Shown: one piece after another, positions 50,101 to 62,100 of the stretch
Layout: every line of letters starts with the position of its first letter
Numbering within the stretch: the first letter of the stretch is position 1
Assembly (NCBI RefSeq): GCF_000224145.3
Contig: NC_020174.2
Span: 770,520-834,519, forward strand
DNA from: Ciona intestinalis
Taxonomy: Eukaryota > Chordata > Ascidiacea > Phlebobranchia > Cionidae
DNA: 64,000 nucleotides
Reading direction: 5' to 3'
Made by a program: the position numbers and the translations under genes
The notes under the pieces: generated by a model
What the model saw: the letters and a program-made list of their open reading frames with translations, nothing else
Databases searched by the model: none
Told to the model about the DNA's origin: nothing

Positions 50101-53100
50101 TAATGGCCAAATTTTGTCTAAATCCCATGTCCTTGAAAAGGACCTTACCCATACAGAATAAAATAGGACAATTAACTTATCCCAGATCCCCAGATGCCTG
50201 GGTGCATTTTCTGTTGCTGCTTAGCTTTGTAGAATAGAATATATAAATCTAAGCACACATACCAGTAATAACACATCTGAAGCCATAGAATAAGTGGGGC
50301 TTCTGTTCACTAGAGTTGGTGTAATCTGATGCTGTTTCAAGCCTGAATACAACTTCATGCCCTGTGAGAATAAGACAAAGGTGAAACACAACCAATATTA
50401 GAAAGTGCTAATAAATTATAATTTAAGAAAGCTTCAAAGGGCTGAATGAATATATTCTTTATCTATGGTATAATTTAAAAGACTTAAAGCATTCAACCAC
50501 ACATAATTTGTTAATTTAGTTTATATATTATAACTTCACTATACATTATAATATATAAATTAGGCCTAAAACAATGTATAAGAGGTTCTAACAAACTATT
50601 TAATATAATGCAAAAACAGAGAACATTTCCCCATACCTGGCAATAGAATTGAATTCTGTGGCCAGTTCTTATCCTGGCTCATTTTATTAAGCACTGGATT
50701 CAATGCATGTTCAGTGTTGGATGGTGGTAAATATAGTTGGAGAAAATCCTCTGGTTGACCAGTTTGACACCGGTTGTTGAATTCCAGCACCATCCAACTT
50801 ACACACGGTTGGAAGGTGGCCTGGGGTGCATGGGGGTTATTACAGGGTAAGCAACATTATGGAATATATGGTGCATGCAACAATACACAATGTATTAGCA
50901 TATAGTGTTTGAGGAGTTAATATTGCAGTGGATTATGGAATTTAAATTAAGGTTAAAGAACACAATGTATGTTCATGCAACAATAACAAACTAATAAACT
51001 ATTAGTCTATGGTAATAATAATGTTAAATAGATAGTGGTTAATGTTTAATAGTGGTTGGTAAAATCTAGATTCAGGTGACATTTCACAATAAATGGTGCA
51101 TGTAACAATAAACAAACCATTAGTTTAGGGTACAATATGGGGTTTGTTTTTACAACTGTAATAACTGTGATAAATTCTGTGAACCTAATGCTCATAAAAT
51201 CTAATGAAATGTTAGATAAATATTTCACTCAAATCGTATCATTATTCTTTTGTTTAAAATTAACTCCTTTTTCTATATTTGATTATCAAAAGACCTATAA
51301 AATATTAAAGTCACAAAAAAATATGCAATAGTAATTACAGTTGCAAAAGTTCCAGTAAAAATTAAATAAGTAACAATAAACATACACAATGATATCTTAT
51401 AGTTAGAATCTTTGAATACAAATAGTCACAAACAATAACAACCCACCCTATGCTCAATAACAGACGCAGCTTTGTATGGATGTTTGCTCTCAACCACCAA
51501 CGTGAAACTCTCGGGATCCGATTTCTTCTTTTCATCGGAAACGGTCCTCTGGATGTTGATGAGAGGAGGGAGAAGATCGCGGATCAAATCCATGACTTCA
51601 ACGGAGCAATGGGCGTTCCTTCTCACTAGGACACCTGGATGATATAGCGGGGATAAATAATTGATATTAATACAATTTTATTACTGTTTTAAACCAGGAG
51701 CAAATTTTTTTGCAAATTTTTGCACACTTTTTGCAAATAATACTGAAATAATACTACTGATGTTCGCGAATAGTGTGAGAACGAGTTAAAAGATATAGTC
51801 CGCAGATGGGGTCCCGCAAGTCAGAAATCGGGACGGAAAACGGAACTTGGTCGGAACACTATAGTCGGAACATGAAGAAAGAACTTCACTACCGCGAGCA
51901 CGTCACTTCTGGACGTACAAGGGTGTTGGGGTAATGGGCCAAGTCTGGCCTAAATCCCAGGTCCTCACGGACCTCACTCATACAGAATAGAAAATAATAC
52001 GGATATTTTAAGATTTAATACTCTACGTCCACTAAAAATCACTTTTTATTAATTCAGGGACAAAAAAGAAAATAGAGACCTGGTATGTGTTATGTTATTT
52101 TAAGCAATACTTTGGTAACAATGCAACAACAGAAAGTAATCAAACACATGCACATTACCCATATATTGAAACCTCCACCAAACATACCTACATTTGACCC
52201 TAGGTGTCAGGGTGATTGGTCAAGCTTAAATCACTAAGGTAGAATAGAATATATAAAAACAGTATTGTAGCAAAACAAAACACCAGAAACTATTCAAATA
52301 TATAAAAATTCTGCATATATAACTATCAATTCTACATACCTATATTTGAGAATAAATTTGGCAGAAGATACGACACAAGCTTTGAACCCAGCATTCTCTT
52401 GCAAGTCATCTTCTCAGTGGAGATGTTCCTCTTCACTATTGCTCCGGAGGACCCATGTAATGCATCCTGATTAAGCTCCAGATCATTATCAGAATCAGAA
52501 TCAACTTGCAAGTTCTCAATCTCGTTTTCGAGCTCAGCGATCTCGTTCTCGTCTTCCGAGCCAACAGTGTTGAAGATATCTATGGCTGATTCGGAGACAA
52601 GTGCGAGAATATTAAGCGCGTGTCGTTGGTAAGCTAATCCCGCTGTTGCCGGGGTGGTTGCCGTGCCAACCCACTTGTCACCGGGGGAGGCAGGGAGCTC
52701 ATCATCTGACGGAGTTCTGAGGAGTTGGTGTAAAAAGTTTTTATTCAGAAAACAAATTTTATACTAAAGAAACATAAACAGAATATGGAAAACTAGGAGA
52801 CATAGAAATATATTTAAAATTAGAAGTTGAACACGCTTTATAAACGTGGTTTCAACAAACCAATAATTCCATATCGGATGTCAACTTTATTCAATCAATC
52901 AATTTAGAATGATATTTTCACACTTTATCTTAACAAGGAAACTCACCTGCGATATAAAATTGAAGGTAACTGACCCCTTCTTACAGTTGTTCCATTGCTT
53001 GACTGTGGGCAGTGGGTGAAATTAAACTTTGTCCCATCTGGCCCCTTCACTGATGCTTTCCCATGTACCCCATTACATGTTCGTCCGCCGTAGTTACGAA

Positions 53101-56100
53101 GCCTTATCGAATATATCTGAGATTTCTGCAATAATTTTGAAGCTTGTTGTATTTAATGTTGCAATTTTTTTGGAAAATATTCAATAATTATGTTTTCATG
53201 TTGCTCTACGAACATACTCTTCAGTAAACATATAACAATAATCTTACTTTTTCTTCCCTTTAAAAGAATAATATATACTTGATCTACATCATATTTTAAC
53301 AACTGACGTTTTGCTGTTAATTCTTAACCTTTAACTTTACTAGTTTCTTTAATATTGTATTTACAAAATAGTTTTTAATTTTAATTTGTATTCGAATTAA
53401 AAATGTAATGTTATTTCCCATAGATACCCAAACGGACACCTATACACCCATAGACATCCACATCGTATCATCCAACCCTTACCTTGATGCTGATTGGTTT
53501 ATTTGTCATCACATTTATCACGTGATCCTTCCCATAATCATGTGATCTATAAGTTCCTTTCATGAGGTCCAGTGTTTCCCAACCACCGTTTCCATTCTGG
53601 TGGTTGCAATGAATATAAATAGGTGAACAAATAATTTGGAAACACTTTCACCAAATTCATAAATATTTAAAGAGTATAAAGCATAAAAATAGGTATTGAA
53701 AATAAGAGTGTAATAATAAACCCTGTTTACTATTGAGTTTTAACATAGGTATCTTTTTATAAACATGATGTATTCATACAGTTATGCTCACTGTCGATTA
53801 TAACATGCTATAAACCCTACTAAGAATAAACATCACATAGAACAAATCAAGACACTGTGGCGAATGCAACTTAGTCGGTCGTATTAGGTGTTCCATAAAC
53901 ACTGTCGCGTTCTTGCATCTTTTTTATAAACTCACAATTATTCTTTTTTTATCTTTATAGTTTTGCACAGGCAATTGTAAAGTCTAATTATTCTAATTCA
54001 TACAAATTGGAAGAAACATCGCTGCACAACCCACCTGTTCAAATAGTTCAATCTCATATCTATGATCCTCGTGCCCACCCCCGTACACACCAAACCCAAC
54101 GACATAAACACCTGTGGCTTCTACATTGAAACAAATGGCATCAGGTGTTCCGTTGCCTGTCTTCCAGTTACGATGGACAGGAGGGTGGTCGAATCTAAAT
54201 ACAAAGTTGAATCATCATATTATTGGGTAGATGAATGTGTCCTTAAATACACTTAAAGACATTGCTACAACCCAGTGACAACTAAATGGGTTGTAGCACC
54301 CTGAGTGTTGTGGTAATGGGCCAACTTTGTTAAACCTATGAAGGTCCAATCTAAATACAAAGTTAGCAATAATATGTAAAGGTTTATATAAAAGATTTGA
54401 TCAGTATCAATACAAACATAAAAGCCCATTACCCAAACACCCAGAGGGCTATAACCAATAAGGGACTACTGAAGCAATTTCCGTAACTGTCTTGTTCAAT
54501 GATACATATACCAACTTAATCAGTACGAATGAACGAATGTGAACTTTACCCTTCTTTATCCCAACGTGGCCAGAAAATGACAGTTGTTACAACACAGGTT
54601 TTCACACACCTTGTGCCAGCATTCCATTTATTTTAAATAATTTTTTATATGGTTGATAATTTAGACAACCCATTAGTGACCACTTGGTTGAAGCAATTGT
54701 TGTTAAGTGTCTTGCCCAAGGACACATACGCCCACAGTGGTAGCAGCGTCGAACCTTGAACTCATTACCTCTGGCGCTCTGGGTTACAGGCAAGCGCTAA
54801 CCACTTTGCCGCTGCGCCGGACAAAGCACCGGTATTGGTTACGATGCAACAGTGACGTTGAACAGACATACCATTATAAATAATATTTTAAAAAAAGATA
54901 AATTTGAAATTTGTTACCTGTATATTGTGAATATTGATTTATCCGATTTAAACGTGTCATCGGTTAACGATAACGAACTGTTTGTTTCAACAGCTCTGTA
55001 TGAAAGGTCAGAGGTCAAGGTGACGAGTAGTTTACATGTGCTGCTCACTACTGCCTCGTGTGGATCAAGGAGCAATCGATTGAACTGGAAATAAAATAAT
55101 ATTATTTATCAAATATTATATATGGGTGAGGTCATTATAACACAGGTGTTCTATTTCATACATCTCTTGCCCATATACAAGTTACCACATACGCAACTTT
55201 GTGGGTGATGTTTCTTTCTTAGTGTTTGGTTAACAATTAAGACAACCCATAAAGGATTGGAGCAATTGCGGCTAGGTATCTTGCCCACAATGTGAAAAAA
55301 AGTACCGAAAACTAAAAACAAACCTTTTTGTTCGGTGAAATCTGTAAAGGAATTTTTCTTTTTTGTTCTGTCTTCTCATTGGTGGAGAGGCAAGCTATTT
55401 CGACCAATGAGTGAGCTACGTCGTAGAAACCAGCAGCAGATGACACGGGAGTCTCTATGTGGGTGGGGTGGTGGTCCACTGGGTGTAAAAATACTGGTTA
55501 ATGTCGTTTTGTGTCATATTTAAAAAAATCAAACTGTTTCCTTTACCTGTTTTCCATTTTAAAAAACATATTATTTTTATGTCCTAATAGGGTTTGCAGG
55601 TTGCAGATTGGAAATAAGTTATATACCAGAGTAGCCAAAAAAGTCTATATTACATTATTTCTGGTGGCAAAAGTAATTTAATTTGAATTCCTACTTAGTT
55701 TGATGCAAAATATTAATTGATGCTTACAAACTAGTGTTTCCTAAATATTTACAGAACAACTGCTTCACCTGCATCAACATTAGGAGATTGAGCAGCTGAG
55801 GCAACACTGGCAAGGTTTGACAACGTTCGTGGAAATAGCGGTAAACACTGCACCAGATCTACTGAGGGTTGGCAGAGAGCATCAAGCACAAGGACAAGTA
55901 AGCGGGCTTGTCTTGTCTTCTGCTGTGGTGACGCCTGTATGGGGGGTTATTATTGATATTTATATAATTTATATGAATTAATGTCTGGTGTTTATTCGTG
56001 GATATGTTTATAGAGTGTAGAGTATGTAGATCAGAGTATGATATATGTAGCATGTATATGTGGCATAGCATTATTTTATTTGGCAATTACAACAATAATT

Positions 56101-59100
56101 ACAGCAATAGTAAAGTATAGAGATTGTTGTTTGACTTTTATCAAGAACACATGTAAACAGCGCCCTTTGGGATAAGGTTGTTTGAGTAGACAATGTTGAT
56201 CTGATATATTTGAAATTACTAAATCATATTAGGTTCTAGTGGTCAAAAATTACTGGTCAACCGACACAAGTAATATATTAGTAGCTCATCTGGTATAAAA
56301 ACGTAGTGTATATCTAACGTTTCGTTTGCCATACGGCGAGACTTCATCAGGAAAAGATTCCCGCCGTATGGCAGACAAATGTTGAAAATAAACTACGTTT
56401 TTATATCAGATGAGCCACTAATATATTATTTATACTATGCCTAGTAGCAGAATTACCAGAAAACCATTACAAGTATCCACTCACCATGTTATAACTCTCC
56501 AATGCTTGATGTAGATACGCCCATTTCCTTGGTGGGGTTGGTTGTAATGTTTCAATGCATTCCAACATTATTTGATGACACTCGGTTACCGTGGTAATAG
56601 CTGATGACATCACAAGATCTCTGTCCAACGCTGGCATACCTTGGGCTGTGGGTATCGAAATTTTATTTTACAATATAAACATAATTTTTAATTCTACTGG
56701 TAAGGTTTTTAAAGATTTAATTTACTGTTCACAACAAACTTTAACTACTTATGGTAAATGTGATAAAGATTATTAGTAAATGACAATATAGTTGGTTTAA
56801 AATAGGATGCACCTAAAGGCCCATGTCATCAAAAAGCTACATTTATGGTAACTCGTACGTGGGCACAAGGTTTATCAAACAGAACACTTGTGTTATAACG
56901 ACTTAGGCCTGCTGTAGCCCCACAGTGAATATATTTATAATTTCTGTTGCTGTTGTGCCAGGCCAAGATAAAGCATACTTTAAAAGTGCAAAACATATAT
57001 GTGGTAATAACTCAGAGAAACGAGGTGTTTGAAATAGAATACTCGTGTTATAATTATGGACACTGCACCACCATGTGAGGATAAACAAGTTACATTCATT
57101 CATCCACATTCTTACCATCATCCATAGCTGCATCTAGTTCACCATCCGTTAATATGATTTCTATGAGTGATGTTGCTTGTGTGATAAACTCAGGTAAGTT
57201 GCCAGACTCATTATCTGGGAACATGGGGGTATTGGGAGCAAAGATGGCCGAACAAATTCTTAATCAGGAATTATAATGCAGAAGAATTCGCAAATACAAT
57301 TATTTCATGTTGAAAATAAATAATGTTTTATTTTGAAAGGTGTTGAATATAGGTAATGTTATATGTCAATTTAATTTACTCTTAATGTGTATTTTAATTT
57401 AAACCTACTGTTACCTATGTTGTGTGTTTATTTTAATTTCACTTTGATTGTTTTAATAAAACTCACTGTTAATTGATAGTGTCTGGGAAATCGTAATTCG
57501 TAGCAAGCGTAGACAGACAGCGAACACGAAGGCGAGATCTCGGATCACTTCTGTGGTTAACACCTCCTCTGCGTTGGAAGATGTTTCATCAGTTTTTGAG
57601 ATTTTCTCGAATCTTGAAGCTTTCTTGGAGATGTCTTCAAATAGTGAGGTTCGTGTCCATTCAATAAGGTAGGGAAGGCTGTCAAACACACTCTGGAAAA
57701 CAAAGGTTGTTTGTGTGAGATTGATATACATTAGGTTTTGTTCCATATTCCATGCTACACAAGTGTGACACACTATGGGACCAGAGATAGGCTGGTGTTG
57801 GCCCATTATCTCGACCCCTCTGTTTAGTGTCTTGCCCAAGGACATATACGCATATCGTTACCAAGCATTAAACCCAATATCCTTTGGTTATTTCGGTTAC
57901 CACCAATTATTTATTCACTTTCAAATGGAACATTATTATTCTTTCTTTACTACAAAATGGGGCATTAAAGAAAAACAAAAACATTGATCTTCCCCAACCT
58001 ACTATACATAACTAAACACAGAAGACAGAAACCCTCACCTCAGTGAAAGACATATAGAAATCCCTTGTGACAACCTGTACCGGCGTGCCGAACGTAGATT
58101 TAGTTACAACCTCCGTTTCATTGCTGGTGACAGGGGGAGGTAAACAATATAACAACTCAGGTATTTGACCAGCGGATACATCTGTGCCATTGTTGGATCG
58201 TTTTGATCGACGGAATGTAAATTTGATGCTGTTGGAAAAATAAGTGTTAAGTGAAATATACAGTATTTTTATATACAGTATTTTTCATATGTTAGTATTT
58301 TTAATATGTTAACAATATATGAGACACCATCCTTTACACTCAGTCATGACAGCAGCCATACTTTCTAAAACAGTTTGTTATTTTTTATTTTATATGGGTG
58401 AGGTACTTTAGGGACCTAGGATTTAAGCCAGATTCAGCCCATGACCCCATTTCTCAAGCCCCTGTGTGAATTCAAACGTCTCTCACAAAAAATGTTTCCC
58501 AACCAAAGATCATTCAATAACATCTTACTCACTTCCAAAGCGGTTGCCATACCTAGTTTAAAAACTATTACCAATTTAATTTAACAGTCCTTACTTATCA
58601 GAAGTTGTAACGTTCTGTTCCCCATGTGACCCACAGTCACTTGAAGGTCCAGTTACCTTGGCAGTCACCGTGTACCATTGCCCAGCAGTAACCGGGATTG
58701 GCTCGTTGAATATGGCATGGAATTTCTCTCTGTGGATAACGAGACCACAGTTACTTCATGGTTATAACTTAAATTAAATATCAAAATTTGTGAAAGCGTG
58801 CAAGGACTTGAGATTTAGGTTTGCTCATTACCCCAGCACCCAGCGTGCTACTGCATGAACCTCACCAGAGGCAGAGGTTGGCCAAACCCAATAGTGTCAA
58901 CATAATAATAAGACCACCTTGACCAAACCCAATAGTGTCAACATAATAATAATTAATAACACTTATAAATCCAACCAACCCACCTTGATCCACATTCATA
59001 AGGAATCCTATCCGTCTCCACCAGAACATCTCCGTCCCCGGGTGCTTCGGCGTCCCCCACTTCTTCATACACGCACACGGTAACCGAGTATTCACCCCGA

Positions 59101-62100
59101 CCCCCAAACACCCCGATACCCCCAAGCAAGACATCAGCGTCACACATGAAACGAATCGCTTCAGTTGAATGGACAGAATAACCCCACCCACCACCATGAC
59201 CTTTAAAAATAAAGGGGTTTAAAATATGTTTATTAAATTTAAAGTTGGCTGTTACAGACTCAATCTGTCTTTTTCGTATTTTAGGTTATTTTTTGCATTC
59301 TCTGATATTTTTTTGCTCAGTAAATTTAAAGTTGGCTATTAGAGAATTAATTTGTCTTTTCCCCATTTTTCACATTCAATGCTATGTCTTTGTATACAAA
59401 CTATTTGCAGTAAATTTGTCTATGGCACAGTGGTTAGTGCGCCTGCTTCTAAACCAGATGATACGAGTTTGAGTCTCGTGAATTCAAAGTTAGCCATAAC
59501 TAAAAGACAGAAAATTTGTGTTTTTGCATTGAATAATTGAATTTACCTTAAAGTGAAACAGTCTGCCAAATTTATAAAAATCTTACTTTTAAATCTGTTG
59601 ACAATGCTGTATTCCTCTGCAGTATGTTGGTCAGCTTTACCCTTTGTGTTCAATGTGTTTGTACTGTGGAGGGAGAATAATGGATATTAGATAACTATGT
59701 TAGAAATAATCCTAATTCTACCACATGTAAAACGAGTGACATGCTTCTGTTGTACATGGTCTATTAGTTAGGATACCTGGCTTTAAACCAGGCAGCCCGG
59801 GTTCGATTCCCCGTGTAGGAACACCTTGTCCTGTTCCTAAACCCATGGCGTGCCACGCTGTGGGCCCTCACCCACAAAGAATAGAATAGACAGGCTCCTA
59901 AATGTGTATCTTGGCACAGTAATGTGCTGTGAGACGGTTTAGATATGCCATAAAAAATTGTCTCTAATTGGCAATAACTTGAACAAGTTTCAACAGGTGT
60001 TGTTAAACACTTGCTGCAATTAGATTTATTGCCTACGCCATTTTAATACATTATGACATCACAGTGTCCATTATTACCTCCCATCTGTTGAATTTTCCTC
60101 GTTGTCCGTTTCCATCCCATGAGGACATCTAGTGGCCAAAGTATCAATACAAGCGAGTAGGTTGAGCCCGGCTAATGTACGTGTGGTGTAACCTTTACTT
60201 GATAGTGGGATAGCTACCTGTGTTGTGAGATTAATGACAATTAATGTCTAAACATGTATTTGAACTTACATTGCTTACACAATTGTATAAATTCAAAATT
60301 AAAATTGTATTTTGTCAGTGCTTAAATTTTTAAATTTGCTTTACTTGATAGTTGGTTGTAACTTATAATGTGGATTTACATTAATTTTGCTTACATTTAT
60401 ATTTGCCACATTGCCAGACTGACATTGTTAAAATACAGTTACACTTACAGTCTGCAAACAAATAGAACCTCATTGATTTATGAGGTAAAGAATACAACAT
60501 GCTTTGGCTCTGCTTATTTCATTGTTTTTGTAAGATAAAAGCTTATTTAAAATTGGAGTGCTAAACCGAATTTTATTACTCCTGTTTAAAAAATTGGCAA
60601 TCAGTGTATTTTCTAGTGTATTTTCCATAGGTGTTGCTATATACAATGTAGTGTATTTTCCATAGGTGTTGCTATATACAATGTAGTGTATTTTCCATAG
60701 GTGTTGCTATATACAAGACAACCTTTTTAAGAAGTTCATTTACTGAAACCCAACTAACCTGTGGTGAAAAAGGAGACATAGCATCCCCGCTCATATTGTT
60801 TGTTTGATATCCAGACAACATATGACTTGATATTGTCCATGTGTGGGGGTTCATACTATGAAGGAAATATAAAATCTTTAACATCATTAAGGCATCGAGT
60901 TGAAATATAGATAAAACAATAAACAAAAAACTTTAAAAAAGTTTAAATTTAAATAAAAGAACAAATAAAAGAATTAAATAGATTTAAAAAACCTATCATA
61001 TTATTTTTGAAACTTAATTTTGATTAGTTTATGGAAGGTTAGTTTACTAGGTTTGATAATGATGCTTTTGACACAGTATGAGTCCTTAAAAAACAGACAT
61101 TACTTCAACCAAGTGGTCACTAATAGGTTGTAGCATCCTGGGTGTTGGAGTAATGGGCTAACTCTGGCTCAAATCTCAGGTCCTATGACTTGCAATTTTG
61201 TAGGACCTCACCCACTTCGAAAAGAAATTTAAAAAACTTTAATCTGTACCGTTTTCACTTCACTTTTTATATCCCCACATACCTCCATATAACATCATGC
61301 GCAGCATCCATACACACTTGTATGTCACCACTTGTGTCTATCGAACAAGATTGATCAAAATGTCGGCAGATTCCACTCTGTTTCTCTATCAGCAACATGT
61401 CTGACTTCCGCATGCTCTATAGTGGAAAAGAATAGGAAATTGAAAATATTAATATGACTAATAGTAGGGGGTGGGATTAGGCCAACTCTGGCCTAAATCT
61501 CAGGTATTTAACTATCCAAAACATATTTGTTAAATAAATAACAACATTAAACATATATAGAAACAAATCACAGATGTGTAGTTTCCAGATGTAATCAAAA
61601 GTTGGTCCAGTTATAGCAATAACTAGATAAGCATATAACATCAAACATAATCACGCCATATCCTACCACACGAGATTATATTATATTATACCGTGTCATA
61701 CAAACATATATATAACAATATAACATAATATCATATCATAGAAACCTCTGTTGAACTTTGTGGTTCATTCGATGAATACGAAATACCGACATATGATTGG
61801 TTGCCGAACACCTTTGTTTCGTCCAATCGGGAGGAGTCTAGCAAGACCTGGAAAATATTTTAAAAATCGTTAAAAAATTTAAGTAATTCGATATTTTGTA
61901 ACTTGAAAATGAGGTTCGGGTTTAGCAACCAAAATTTTTATTTGAAACTCTTTCTCGCCTACGTGTGGGGGAAATGTAATAAATAATGTAAAGCATTTCC
62001 TAAATCCTAGATCTTTGGCAAAAACCTCACCCATATAGATTAGAACCACTCGTCCACACATAAGATTTTTTACCTCTTCATATTTAACGAACGTGTTGTT

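Noticed and set aside
55740..55768. Alternative donor GTTCT|GTAAAT for a MYCBP2 exon
   Set aside because: It would give phase 2, while the next exon needs phase 1. The stronger CAG|GTGAAG donor fits.
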